A stretch of 64,000 nucleotides of DNA. It comes from Bacteroidota bacterium. GTDB taxonomy: Bacteria > Bacteroidota > Bacteroidia > Cytophagales > Spirosomataceae. Each line of letters starts with the position of its first letter. Position 1 is the stretch's first letter. A program made the position numbers and the translations under genes. Of this stretch, positions 18,782 through 28,579 are shown piece by piece. The stretch covers positions 868,001-932,000 of the forward strand of contig JAIUOF010000001.1 of NCBI GenBank assembly GCA_020161355.1, read 5' to 3'. The notes under the pieces are model-generated. The model did not search any database, was not told where the DNA came from, and worked only from the letters and a program-made list of their open reading frames with translations.

Positions 18782-20199
18782 TCTACAATTTCACCTTTCA
18801 GGGTTGCAGCGGTGCAGCTGTTGACAAGTACATTTACATATTGTCCTTTTTTATAATGCTTTTTAGGAAAAACGATCATTTTGTTTTGATCATTTCTTCC
18901 GGCAAGATCGTCCTCTGATCTCTTTGAAAAACCTTCAATTAATACTCTGTGCACTTTTCCTACAGCTTGCTGATTGCGATAAAGCGAATGCCCCTGCTGT
19001 TTTTCAATGATTTCGTTAAGTCTTCTCTTTTTTATCTCTTCCGGAACGTCATCTACCAGTTTTTTGGCAGCAGGAGTGCCGGGTCTTTCTGAATAGAAAA
19101 ACATGTATCCATAATCAAATCTCACATAATCCATCAAACTCAGTGTATCCTGGTGATCCTCTTCGGTTTCTGTACAAAAACCTGCAATTATGTCATGCGA
19201 GATACCGCAATCGTCTCCTAAAATTTCCCTTATTCTATCAATCTTTTGCAAATACCATTCTCGGTCATAGGTTCGGTTCATCAATTCAAGAATTCTGGAA
19301 CTACCACTTTGTGCGGGAAGGTGTATGTACTTACACACGTTCTCATTAGCTTTAATGGCATAGAGAACTTCATCGGTAATATCTTTAGGATGGGAGGTCG
19401 AAAATCTTACTCTTAACTCGGGGTTGATTTTAGCAACTTCAGTTAATAATTGAGCGAAATTAAATCTCTCCGTCTTTTCCTCATTTTCCCATTTGTATGA
19501 ATCCACATTCTGACCCAAAAGTGTGACTTCCCTGTAGCCTTTTTCAAACAAATCGGTGGCTTCGCTGATAATGGAATGAGGATCACGGCTGCGTTCACGA
19601 CCCCGGGTGTACGGCACCACACAAAAGCTGCACATGTTGTCACAACCTCTCATGATAGAAATAAAAGCAGAAACTCCATTGGAATCTAATCTAATGGGAG
19701 CAATATCGGCGTAGGTTTCTTCACGTGACAGAAATACATTGACGGCCTTATGACCTTCTTCTACTTCTTCGAGGAGATTGGGAAGGTCGCGATAGGCGTC
19801 AGGCCCTACGACCATGTCCACCATTTTTTCTTCCTCCAAAAACTTGGTTTTTAATCTTTCTGCCATACAACCTAAAACCCCTATTTTAAGGTCAGGTTTT
19901 TGTTTTTTATTGGCATTGAGGGCATTGAGCCGGTTTCGTACTTTTTGCTCGGCGTTGTCACGGATGGCACAAGTATTTATCAATACCAGATCAGCTTCCG
20001 AAACATCAGAAGTTGTTGAATATCCGTTGGTTCGAAGAATCGACGCTACCACTTCACTGTCGGCAAAGTTCATTTGACAACCGTAGCTCTCGATGTATAG
20101 TTTTTTGGTTCCTTTTACAAATTCGTTTCTTGAGATTTTGGCCTCATCCAATGCCTCTTTTTCCTCCACACTGAGGCTTTTTTCGTTTTCCACAATCAT
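18778..20199 (-). CDS. miaB: tRNA-2-methylthio-N6-dimethylallyladenosine synthase
   Basis: Radical-SAM methylthiotransferase that modifies A37 of tRNAs reading UNN codons. I choose the ATG at 20199 ([14 protein letters not shown]), giving 473 residues; the frame opens 21 codons earlier with an unlikely hydrophobic stretch. An N-terminal UPF0004 domain ([15 protein letters not shown]) supplies three cluster Cys. The radical-SAM motif is [20 protein letters not shown], and a TRAM domain ends the protein. It heads the miaB, sigma-54 activator, lptE operon. Confidence 0.95.
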   Translation of the reverse strand: MIVENEKSLSVEEKEALDEAKISRNEFVKGTKKLYIESYGCQMNFADSEVVASILRTNGYSTTSDVSEADLVLINTCAIRDNAEQKVRNRLNALNANKKQKPDLKIGVLGCMAERLKTKFLEEEKMVDMVVGPDAYRDLPNLLEEVEEGHKAVNVFLSREETYADIAPIRLDSNGVSAFISIMRGCDNMCSFCVVPYTRGRERSRDPHSIISEATDLFEKGYREVTLLGQNVDSYKWENEEKTERFNFAQLLTEVAKINPELRVRFSTSHPKDITDEVLYAIKANENVCKYIHLPAQSGSSRILELMNRTYDREWYLQKIDRIREILGDDCGISHDIIAGFCTETEEDHQDTLSLMDYVRFDYGYMFFYSERPGTPAAKKLVDDVPEEIKKRRLNEIIEKQQGHSLYRNQQAVGKVHRVLIEGFSKRSEDDLAGRNDQNKMIVFPKKHYKKGQYVNVLVNSCTAATLKGEIVE

Positions 20200-20325
20200 G
20201 CTAATCTCTGATAATATTTTTTGCAAAATTAATAAAAAACTGACATTATGGCAGAAATACAAAGATTAAAATTCGTTAAATTGTGATGATTTTAAATTTG
20301 AATAGCTTTTAAAATATCAATTCTA

Positions 20326-22869
20326 TTAAAACGGATACCCTATACCAAAATTCCAGTTTAGGCCATAAGGTTGGTTTCTTTTCAGCGAAAACTCATCCAA
20401 TACAAATCTTTGACCAGTGGTGCGGGCAGGATCGAATACTTTAATACCCCAATCGAATCTAAAAAGAAAATAAGACAAATCCCAACGAATACCAAAGCCT
20501 GTCCCTACTCCTATTTCCTTATAAAACCTGTTTAAATCAAAATTTGATTTGTTGACTTTAGAAGGCGAATTGATATTGTGCCATTTCCATACATTTCCGG
20601 CATCCAGAAAAGTGGCTATTTGAATATCTCCCGCAAAGTGCAGTACTTTTAGGCGATATTCTATACTAGATTCAAACAAAATATCACCAGGCTGCGGAAT
20701 AGTATTACCGGCAGTGGTAGTATCGGCACCGGCAGAACCTACACCTAAAGTACGCGGGGCCCAGGCCCGAACACTATTGCTTCCCCCCACAAAGAAATTT
20801 TTATCATAAGGCAAAGATCTGTTGTTTCCATAAGGATTAATCACCCCAAGATTAAGCCTGAAAGCATAACTGCTGTTTTTATTGATATTAATATTTCGTC
20901 TGAAATCCGCATTGATTTTTACGAATCTGAAATACTGCCTCACTGAATCAATAGAATTGGCGGATTGCTTTAGGGGAAATAACTTTTCGACGAGACTAAT
21001 CTGGTCTTTATTGTTGAGAAAATTTAGCACAGTACCTCCGGATTCTAAAAACAACCGAAAAAACCTTGAATCAGAAAGAGGTTTACTAGGGTCTTGTTTG
21101 TTAAAAACAAGGTTGGAATTAATAGAAGATACAAATTGGGGATCAAAAGTCACTTTCAGATTATTACCTTGCTCCTGCTGAAGGGAAATCAGGCTATTGT
21201 AAAAAGACTGTCCCGCTTCGTTGTTAAAATATATGGTATTGATTAAAGATGCATCGAGAAGGCTGAAATACAAAATGGCGTTTTTGTTGAGCTGAATAGA
21301 ATAGTTGGTGTTTACTTTAAAATTTAATCTTTTTCCCCAAAAAGGCTCTGAATAATTATACCCTAAACCAAGTATTGTTCTCGGATTTTTTAGATTGTAT
21401 CTATTGCTTTGGCGTGGAAACAACCACAGGTTAGGGAGCGTAACATTAAGATTCAGACCTAATTCCAAACTACCTCTAATCGATTTCTCATTTGAAATAA
21501 TAGGCGAGGGCTGCCCTTCATAAGATGCTCTTATTGCGGCTTCAATGGTCTCGAGTTTTCGAAAGCGGTTTCTGGAAGTAAGTGAAACAGGAACACCAAA
21601 ACCAAAAAATGTGGAACCATCATTGTAAATATTATTGATACCGGGACTAATTCCAAAGCTATACTTCTGCAACAACGGAGCAAAATATTCCACCGAAAGC
21701 TGACCCGGAGCCAAGGGCTTGACTTGTGAACTGGCAAAGGAAAACTGATTAAAAAATGCAACTTGCCTTTGGGTTTCCTGTACATCTATCTGACGATAAA
21801 GATTTCCTTGGCGGGTAATTATCCTGTCTGACAGCACATTTAAAGGAATATTTTGATCAAGCCGGATAAATTTGACACCATTAAAAACAACCGTATCAGG
21901 TTTTAAATGGATACTGGTAACACTGGGATCAAATGCTTTAAATACTACCTCTTCAATATTAAACTTTTCATGCCCTTGGCTTCCAGGATTCAATACTTCA
22001 AAATAAAGCTCTCCATGTTTTTGTTGTTTGAAAACATTTTCGTCCTGTTCAGGGTTACTGGCCCCATGCAAAAGGAATTTATTGTTAAAATTATAGTATC
22101 CATTGTTTTTAAAAAGCTGCTCTAATCTTAATTTCTCAGCCTGAACAAGTCTCAAATCAAACAGATTACCTTTCTTTATAAAGGCTTTTCCTAAATTTTC
22201 TTTCAATAAAATATTCAGGGCACTATCTGAACAATAGTATTTTACGGTATCTATGACATATCCGGTTTTTTCAGAAACATGGTACATCACTTTTATTTTT
22301 TTGGAATTACCAATCGTATCAAGTTTGTAAAATACTTCTGCATCACGATAACCTATATCAAACAGAAATTTCCGGATTTTTGTTGATGTCTCTGCGATTT
22401 GAGATTCGTAGGCATACACTTGTTTTTCACCAATATTTCGCCAAAACCATCCATTATTCTCTTTCAGATTGTCTTCAATGCGACCTGCTTTTTTCTCAAT
22501 TTTCTGAATTTTTCTTATACTATAACCCTCCGAATTTCTGATATCTTCAATTTTTACCTGAAAACGATTGAGCTTTTGAACCTGTTTGAGGGAATCAAAC
22601 TGCTTAAGTCCGAAGTTATACCACCAAACCCTTGGAGTGATGGGCAATTCCAGCGGTTTTGAATTTTCTTTTTGACTAAAAGGGATGATCTCTTCGAGCT
22701 CTTCGACCACCACATGCTGCTGGCCACGAAAGTCATTTCGCCAAAGAATATATTTTCCCGCAGGTACTGAATTTCTGCACGAAAAGATGGACAGAGAAAA
22801 TGTAAACAATACCCCTAATCGAAAAATACTTTTTGACAAAATAGTTCTTAAATTTGTATATGATTTCAA
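20326..22869 (-). CDS. tamL: TamL, lipidated BamA-family outer-membrane protein
   Basis: TamL is the Bacteroidota counterpart of TamA, an Omp85 barrel that works with TamB in outer-membrane assembly. The product has a lipoprotein signal ending LSIFSC, POTRA-like repeats over roughly residues 150-400, and a C-terminal barrel ending in an aromatic residue (NWNFGIGYPF). There is no ATG near the start: the frame opens with TTG at 22869 (847 residues) and a second TTG at 22839 would place the lipobox Cys at residue 21. The start region overlaps that of the divergent methyltransferase gene. Confidence 0.88.
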   Translation of the reverse strand: MKSYTNLRTILSKSIFRLGVLFTFSLSIFSCRNSVPAGKYILWRNDFRGQQHVVVEELEEIIPFSQKENSKPLELPITPRVWWYNFGLKQFDSLKQVQKLNRFQVKIEDIRNSEGYSIRKIQKIEKKAGRIEDNLKENNGWFWRNIGEKQVYAYESQIAETSTKIRKFLFDIGYRDAEVFYKLDTIGNSKKIKVMYHVSEKTGYVIDTVKYYCSDSALNILLKENLGKAFIKKGNLFDLRLVQAEKLRLEQLFKNNGYYNFNNKFLLHGASNPEQDENVFKQQKHGELYFEVLNPGSQGHEKFNIEEVVFKAFDPSVTSIHLKPDTVVFNGVKFIRLDQNIPLNVLSDRIITRQGNLYRQIDVQETQRQVAFFNQFSFASSQVKPLAPGQLSVEYFAPLLQKYSFGISPGINNIYNDGSTFFGFGVPVSLTSRNRFRKLETIEAAIRASYEGQPSPIISNEKSIRGSLELGLNLNVTLPNLWLFPRQSNRYNLKNPRTILGLGYNYSEPFWGKRLNFKVNTNYSIQLNKNAILYFSLLDASLINTIYFNNEAGQSFYNSLISLQQEQGNNLKVTFDPQFVSSINSNLVFNKQDPSKPLSDSRFFRLFLESGGTVLNFLNNKDQISLVEKLFPLKQSANSIDSVRQYFRFVKINADFRRNININKNSSYAFRLNLGVINPYGNNRSLPYDKNFFVGGSNSVRAWAPRTLGVGSAGADTTTAGNTIPQPGDILFESSIEYRLKVLHFAGDIQIATFLDAGNVWKWHNINSPSKVNKSNFDLNRFYKEIGVGTGFGIRWDLSYFLFRFDWGIKVFDPARTTGQRFVLDEFSLKRNQPYGLNWNFGIGYPF

Positions 22870-23597
22870 AACAGCAACAAAAATACGTTCAATCTCTTCA
22901 TAATAAAAAATACAGGCAAGAATATGGGGAGTTTATTGTAGAAGGCCAGAAAAATATCCTGGAGTTAGTTAGTTCAGAATATGAAATAATCGAAATTTTC
23001 TGCAGTTCGGCATTCGAGAAAATATTACTTCAATCACTGAAAAAACTACCCTTACATGTTGGATCTGAAGAGCAGATTCAAGCTATTTCTACTCAAAAAA
23101 ATCAAACTGCAGGGGTTGCTGTTGTAAAAATCCCCGTTTTTGATTCAAAACCCAAAAATCAACCTTTAAATCTGATCCTTGATGGGATAAAAGACCCCGG
23201 CAATCTGGGAACCATAATCAGGCTGGCTGACTGGTACGGTTTAAAACAAATATTTTGCTCTGCTGATACCGTTGAGTGCTACAATCCAAAAGTAATAGCT
23301 GCAACAATGGGTTCTTTTTCCAGAATAGAATGTCACTATGTTGATTTGCGTGAATATTTAAAAAAAGTCTCAAAATATACTTACGGTGCATATCTGGGCG
23401 GTACTAATATTCATGAATTGAGACTTAGAAAAGAAATCAATTTGGTCATTGGAAGTGAGTCTCACGGCATCAGAAACGAAATTTTGCCTTTTATTTCGGA
23501 AAAAATAACCATACCGGGGTTCGGAAATGCTGAATCGCTGAACGCAGCAGTGGCAACAGGAATCATCCTCGATAATTTTTCGAGATTTTATAATTAA
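22860..23597 (+). CDS. TrmH/SpoU-family RNA 2'-O-methyltransferase
   Basis: SPOUT methyltransferase that uses S-adenosylmethionine to methylate a ribose in rRNA or tRNA. I use the ATG at 22860 (MISKQQQKYVQSLH); 245 residues. The N-terminal RNA-binding part has KKYRQEYGEFIVEGQKNI, and the catalytic domain has the three SPOUT motifs DGIKDPGNLGTIIRLADW, LVIGSESHGI and IPGFGNAESLNAAVATGI. Substrate specificity cannot be told. It lies head to head with tamL, a common Bacteroidota pairing, with almost no intergenic space. Confidence 0.92.
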   Translation: MISKQQQKYVQSLHNKKYRQEYGEFIVEGQKNILELVSSEYEIIEIFCSSAFEKILLQSLKKLPLHVGSEEQIQAISTQKNQTAGVAVVKIPVFDSKPKNQPLNLILDGIKDPGNLGTIIRLADWYGLKQIFCSADTVECYNPKVIAATMGSFSRIECHYVDLREYLKKVSKYTYGAYLGGTNIHELRLRKEINLVIGSESHGIRNEILPFISEKITIPGFGNAESLNAAVATGIILDNFSRFYN

Positions 23598-23712
23598 AAA
23601 AAGAAGAACACGGAATTTTTAGCTCTGGAAAAAAGTTAATTTAGCTTAAACCGTTTAAATCAAGTTTTTTTTCCGATTTTTGCGGAAATTTTGTCAAACC
23701 ATAATCCAAATA

Positions 23713-25545
23713 ATGGAAAAATTAGATAAGAATACTATCATCGGGTTAATACTGCTTTTTGTGCTTTTTGGGGTTTATACCTACTTTGAGTCCTCAAAGC
23801 CCCAACCCGCCAATACTGAAGCAAGCAAAAAAAACAATGCTCCTGCACAAGAAACTCTTAAAAAGATCGCAACGGCTCAGAATGCAACTGCAATAAGCGA
23901 CAGTGTGCCTGAAAAAACCTTTAAAGTTGAAAATAAGGATTTAATTGTTACATTCTCGACAAAAGGGGCTTCCATCCGTAAAGTAGAACTAAAAAACTAC
24001 AGTAGTTACAGTGCTTTTAAGTCTGATAAAAAAGAACCTATGGTGATTTTTGATGGCACCAGGTCGGGAATCAACTATCAGATACCTGTGACCAGCGGAT
24101 CAGTTGATTTGTCAGGTTTGGCCTTTAATACCAACAATACAGATGCTACTGTGGGAGCTAATCCTTCGATTGTCACTTTCACGGCAAATTCTCCTGCCGG
24201 AGTTATCGAAAAAACTTACACCATTAAAACTTCAGGTTTTGAGATCATACAAAAACTAAAAATGGTGGATGCCTCCAAACTCAAATCGGGGGCACCGGCA
24301 CAATTAGTTTGGTCGCATAATTATGAATTAACCGAAAATGACCTTTCTGAAAACCGGAAATCAGCCCAGATAAACTATTTCGACAAAGAAGAAAACTTTG
24401 AAGACATCGGACTGGGCTCAGCCGGTAACGAAGATGAAGATGCAGAACTTCCGGTTAAATGGATGTCGTTCAAACAGAAATATTTTACCTCAGGTGTGAT
24501 AGCCGAGAAAATGTTTTTTGATAAAGCTAAATTTTTGCTTGAAACCCCCGAAAAAGATAGTTCAATTGTAAAAACGGGTAAAGCAACACTTGATTTTGCG
24601 GGAAATGAACTTGCAAAAGGGGTTGAACTGAAATATTATTTTGGACCAAATGACCTTAACAACTTAAAAGCTGCCGGAAACGATTTTCAGAAAAACCTTT
24701 ACCTGGGTTATGATATCGTAAAACCTATCAACAGGTACATTTTTGTGCCTTTGTTTAACTGGGTTGAATCTTTCGTTTCCAATTATGGTCTTTTGATAAT
24801 CATTGTTGTGCTTATCATCAAACTGGTTTTAACACCTTTGATCTATAAATCTTATGTTAGCTCAGCTAAAATGAGAGTTTTGGGTCCTGAAATCAACGCC
24901 ATCAAAGAAAGAGTTGGTGATGACGCCATGAAAGTACAACAGGAGACTATGAAACTGTATCAACAGGTAGGCGTTAGTCCGTTAAGTGGTTGTGTACCTC
25001 TTTTATTACAAATGCCAATCCTGATGTCAGTTTTCTTCCTTTTCCCCAATATGACCATGTTCAGGCAAAAGGGCTTTTTGTGGGCGAGTGACCTATCTAC
25101 TTACGATGCCCCAATCAGCTGGAGTTACAATTTACCAATTATCGGCAACCATATCAGTTTATTTGTGGTTTTAATGACGATTTCAAGTTTGGCCTTTACC
25201 TACTATAATAATCAGGTAACACCTGATCAGCCAGGCCCTATCGACATGAAAAAGATGTCTTACTTCTTTCCAATAATATTTTTCTTTGTGCTCAACAGTT
25301 TCCCAGCCGCTTTAAGTTTTTACTATTTGGTATCTAATGTGGTGACGATTGGTCAACAGCTGGCTGTCAGGAAATTCATAGACGAAGATAAGATTTTGGC
25401 AATACTTGAAAAGAACCGCAAGAATTTTCAGTCCAAACCTCAAAAGAAAAATAAGTTCGGCGACTTTCTTCAAAAACAGCTTCAGGCTTCTGAAGAAATG
25501 AAGAAGAAGTCAGAAGAATTGAAAAAAACAGGTAAAAAGAAATAA
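23713..25545 (+). CDS. yidC: Membrane protein insertase YidC
   Basis: Inserts and folds inner-membrane proteins alone or with SecYEG. The ATG at 23713 (MEKLDKNTIIGLILLF) gives 610 residues; an upstream in-frame TTG adds 11 implausible codons. After the first transmembrane helix comes the large periplasmic beta domain (about 45-330), then the conserved core with FNWVESFVSNYGLLIIIVVL, the cytoplasmic VQQETMKLYQQVGVSPLSGC and TMFRQKGFLWASDLS. The tail is Lys-rich, as is usual for ribosome-binding YidC. A strong terminator follows. Confidence 0.96.
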   Translation: MEKLDKNTIIGLILLFVLFGVYTYFESSKPQPANTEASKKNNAPAQETLKKIATAQNATAISDSVPEKTFKVENKDLIVTFSTKGASIRKVELKNYSSYSAFKSDKKEPMVIFDGTRSGINYQIPVTSGSVDLSGLAFNTNNTDATVGANPSIVTFTANSPAGVIEKTYTIKTSGFEIIQKLKMVDASKLKSGAPAQLVWSHNYELTENDLSENRKSAQINYFDKEENFEDIGLGSAGNEDEDAELPVKWMSFKQKYFTSGVIAEKMFFDKAKFLLETPEKDSSIVKTGKATLDFAGNELAKGVELKYYFGPNDLNNLKAAGNDFQKNLYLGYDIVKPINRYIFVPLFNWVESFVSNYGLLIIIVVLIIKLVLTPLIYKSYVSSAKMRVLGPEINAIKERVGDDAMKVQQETMKLYQQVGVSPLSGCVPLLLQMPILMSVFFLFPNMTMFRQKGFLWASDLSTYDAPISWSYNLPIIGNHISLFVVLMTISSLAFTYYNNQVTPDQPGPIDMKKMSYFFPIIFFFVLNSFPAALSFYYLVSNVVTIGQQLAVRKFIDEDKILAILEKNRKNFQSKPQKKNKFGDFLQKQLQASEEMKKKSEELKKTGKKK

Positions 25546-25549
25546 TATT

Positions 25550-25586
25550 ATGCTCTACAATATTTTATATTTGTAGAGCATTTTTC
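25550..25586 (+). terminator. Terminator after yidC
   Basis: An 11-bp perfect stem ATGCTCTACAA (25550-25560) with TTGTAGAGCAT (25571-25581), followed by TTTTCTT. It lies 4 bp past the yidC stop. Confidence 0.85.
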
Positions 25587-25616
25587 TTATTTGACCATTT
25601 CAATCAATCTTTTACG

Positions 25617-27275
25617 ATGAAAAAAGGGCTTCTATTGTTCTTTTGCACCTGTTATTCGGCGATGGGTCAATTGGGTGACCAAAGTTATTTGCTGGAATAT
25701 AAAAAGGCTGTTCAGCTTTTTGCCAACAATCAATATGAAGAAGCCGCAAAGAAATTTTCCCCTCTTTGTCAAAAATCGTACCAAAATCCAATCGTCCCTT
25801 ATGCCTTCTATTACAATGCTTTAAATGCCAAAAACAAAGGAAATTTGTATCAAAGCCGGGTATTGTTCAGGCAATTATTTGAGAATTATTACGATTGGGA
25901 AAAAATCAATGAAGCCAGGCTGATTTATGCCGATATAAATTTTTCTGAAAACTACTTCGAAGAAGCTCTTAAAACCCTGGAACTCATCGATGACAAAGCC
26001 CTTGAAGGCATAAAGACCGAAATGCTTCAGACCTTCATACCAAAAATCAAGAGTCAGTCCACCCTCAAAGACTTATATTTTAAATTCCCCGGTCAGAGAG
26101 AGATAGCGGTGAATCTTGTAAGAAAAATCCAGCAGAACAGGTTTAATTCAAAGGAAGACCTTGAAATTTCAGATATGCTTACCAACAGATTCAGACTATT
26201 TGACAAGATACAGGACAAAGATGAATCTAAAGGTGAAGAAAATCCAAATAAAACCTCACAGGAATCTATAGACCTGGCAGTGTTATTACCTTTTAATTTT
26301 GGGCCAAACACCGCAGTACAAGACGACTACAGGTATGTATATGATCTTTTTCAGGGAATGAAAATGGCGGAAGAAACACTTGCAGTTGATGGGATTTCAC
26401 TGAAATTGCATGCTTTTGACATAAAAAAATCGAAAGCTGAATTCCAAAATTTTGAAAGAAAAGGTAGCTATGCCGGGGTTGATGTATTTGTAGGACCGCT
26501 TTATGCTGAAACCAATCAGGTGGCTTCAGATTTTGCCAATCTCCACAATATCATCCAGGTACATCCCATTTCCAATAATCTTGACCTGGTTAAAAACAAA
26601 AAACAAACTTATCTTTTGCAGCCATCTTATGATTTACAGGCAAAAAAGACACTTGATTATTTCTCCGAAAAAAATAGTAGAAAAACCGCCAGCATTTATT
26701 TTGGAAGCTCCAAAAAAGATTCTTTGTTTGCTTTGATTTATAAAAACCAAGCTATTGAAAGAGGCTATAAGATCACAACATTTAAACAATTTAATGGCCT
26801 TTTAACCAAATTATTACCAGAAACAGGACATATTTTCTTTACAGGTGACAATAATCTCGGAGCCAAACTGATTCAATCTTACAATAAAAACAAGTTAACC
26901 TGCGAAATTTCTGCAACCGCCTCTTCATTTTCCTGGGATAAGTCAGGAACTCAAAATTTCACAAATAATTTGATTCTTATTTACCCTGAATTTGTTCAAA
27001 AAGAAAAAGAAATTGTCAAAAATTTTGAAAAAAAATACTTTGAAAAAACTTCGGCATTGCCCAATTACTTCAGCTATCTAGGATATGATATGGTGATTTA
27101 TTTCGGAAAAATGCTTAAAGATGGCAAAAGTATATTTTCGATCAACATGGAAAGTGGTCCATACAAGGATGAGTATTTGCTAAGTGGTTTTGATTATAGT
27201 CATTCACAAAATGAAAACGGGATTGTTCCCCTTGTAAAATTTAATGGGGAAACATTCGAGGAGATTTACAGGTAA
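25617..27275 (+). CDS. Exported TPR plus type-1 periplasmic-binding-fold protein (LpoA-like layout)
   Basis: A 552-residue exported protein (signal MKKGLLLFFCTCYSAMGQ). Residues 25-180 look like tetratricopeptide (TPR) helices (AVQLFANNQYEEAAKKF, YAFYYNALNAKNKGN). Residues about 215-552 resemble a Leu/Ile/Val-type binding fold (IDLAVLLPFNFGP, VDVFVGPLYAETNQVASDFANLH, FSYLGYDMVIYFGKML). TPR followed by this fold is the layout of LpoA, an activator of peptidoglycan synthase, but sequence identity cannot be judged here. Bacteroidota relatives are usually annotated as ABC substrate-binding proteins. It is 5 bp from hemL, with no transporter genes nearby. Confidence 0.72.
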   Translation: MKKGLLLFFCTCYSAMGQLGDQSYLLEYKKAVQLFANNQYEEAAKKFSPLCQKSYQNPIVPYAFYYNALNAKNKGNLYQSRVLFRQLFENYYDWEKINEARLIYADINFSENYFEEALKTLELIDDKALEGIKTEMLQTFIPKIKSQSTLKDLYFKFPGQREIAVNLVRKIQQNRFNSKEDLEISDMLTNRFRLFDKIQDKDESKGEENPNKTSQESIDLAVLLPFNFGPNTAVQDDYRYVYDLFQGMKMAEETLAVDGISLKLHAFDIKKSKAEFQNFERKGSYAGVDVFVGPLYAETNQVASDFANLHNIIQVHPISNNLDLVKNKKQTYLLQPSYDLQAKKTLDYFSEKNSRKTASIYFGSSKKDSLFALIYKNQAIERGYKITTFKQFNGLLTKLLPETGHIFFTGDNNLGAKLIQSYNKNKLTCEISATASSFSWDKSGTQNFTNNLILIYPEFVQKEKEIVKNFEKKYFEKTSALPNYFSYLGYDMVIYFGKMLKDGKSIFSINMESGPYKDEYLLSGFDYSHSQNENGIVPLVKFNGETFEEIYR

Positions 27276-27280
27276 TATCA

Positions 27281-28579
27281 ATGAAAAACAAGAACAGTGA
27301 AAAGCTTTTCAAAGAAGCACAAAAATATATTCCGGGTGGGGTAAATTCACCCGTTAGGGCATTTAAATCAGTTGGAGGAAATCCGAAGTTTATAAAACGT
27401 GCCAAAGGAGCCTATCTTTATGATGAAGATGGCAATAAGTATGTTGATATGATCAATTCCTGGGGTCCTATGATCCTCGGGCATGCTTTTTCTCCGGTAG
27501 AAAACCAGGTAAGGAAAGCCGTCAAGTCGTCTTTTTCGTTTGGGGCACCTACCAAAAAAGAGGTGGATATGGCCAAATTGATTGTTGACCTGGTTCCATC
27601 AGTCGAAATGGTGAGAATGGTCAATTCGGGCACTGAAGCCACTATGTCAGCCATCAGACTTGCACGTGCTTACACGGGAAGGGAAAAAATAATAAAATTT
27701 GAAGGCTGTTACCATGGGCATGGTGATGCATTTTTGATTTCAGCCGGAAGCGGTGCCTTGAGCTTGGGGCAGCCCGACAGCCCGGGCATCACATCAGCTA
27801 CATTAGGCGATACGCTTACTGTTCCTTACAACGATGTAATTACGCTGGAATCAGTGGTAGAAAAAAATAAAAATTCTATTGCTGCCCTGATTATAGAACC
27901 CGTGGTGGGAAATATGGGATGTGTGCTTCCCAGTGCAGGCTATTTGGAGCAAATAAGAGAAATATGTACCAGAGAAGGCATTGTTTTAATTTTTGATGAG
28001 GTGATGACCGGTTTCAGACTTTCTTTAGGCGGTGCCCAGGAGCGATTTAACATCAAACCCGATCTAACGACAATGGGAAAAATTATCGGTGGAGGTATGC
28101 CCGTAGGAGCTTATGGGGGCAAAAAGGAAATCATGCAAATGGTTTCGCCATCAGGCCCGATGTATCAGGCCGGAACACTTTCAGGTAACCCCATTGCAAT
28201 GTCGGCCGGCATGGCTATGTTGAAACATTTGAAAAAAAATCCGAATGTGTACTGGCAGCTCGAAGCTGCCGGACAGGAAATAGCTTATGGAATTACTCAA
28301 AGTTTGAAAGAACTGGACCTCCACTATACGGTTAATCAGATAGGTTCGATGTATAGTTTGTTTTTTACTGACCAAAAAGTAGTTGATTATACTACTGCCA
28401 AGACTTGCGATATAAATGCTTTTGGAAAATACTTCAATGCAATGTTAAATCGGGGGATTTATCTGGCACCCAGCCAGTTTGAGTCTTTGTTTATCTCTGA
28501 GAAAATTGATTCTAAAATCATAAAGAAAATCCTGAAGGCCAATCATCAAAGTCTTTTGGATCTAAAAACAGAAAAATGA
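27281..28579 (+). CDS. hemL: Glutamate-1-semialdehyde 2,1-aminomutase
   Basis: PLP enzyme converting glutamate-1-semialdehyde to 5-aminolevulinate, the C5 route to haem. The 432-residue product has the opening FKEAQKYIPGGVNSPVRAFK, the gatekeeper region CYHGHGDAFL, and the PLP lysine in TTMGKIIGGGMPVGAYGG. Length is normal. It follows the TPR protein by 5 bp and overlaps the next glycosyltransferase by 4 bp, so the three genes are probably cotranscribed. Confidence 0.96.
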   Translation: MKNKNSEKLFKEAQKYIPGGVNSPVRAFKSVGGNPKFIKRAKGAYLYDEDGNKYVDMINSWGPMILGHAFSPVENQVRKAVKSSFSFGAPTKKEVDMAKLIVDLVPSVEMVRMVNSGTEATMSAIRLARAYTGREKIIKFEGCYHGHGDAFLISAGSGALSLGQPDSPGITSATLGDTLTVPYNDVITLESVVEKNKNSIAALIIEPVVGNMGCVLPSAGYLEQIREICTREGIVLIFDEVMTGFRLSLGGAQERFNIKPDLTTMGKIIGGGMPVGAYGGKKEIMQMVSPSGPMYQAGTLSGNPIAMSAGMAMLKHLKKNPNVYWQLEAAGQEIAYGITQSLKELDLHYTVNQIGSMYSLFFTDQKVVDYTTAKTCDINAFGKYFNAMLNRGIYLAPSQFESLFISEKIDSKIIKKILKANHQSLLDLKTEK

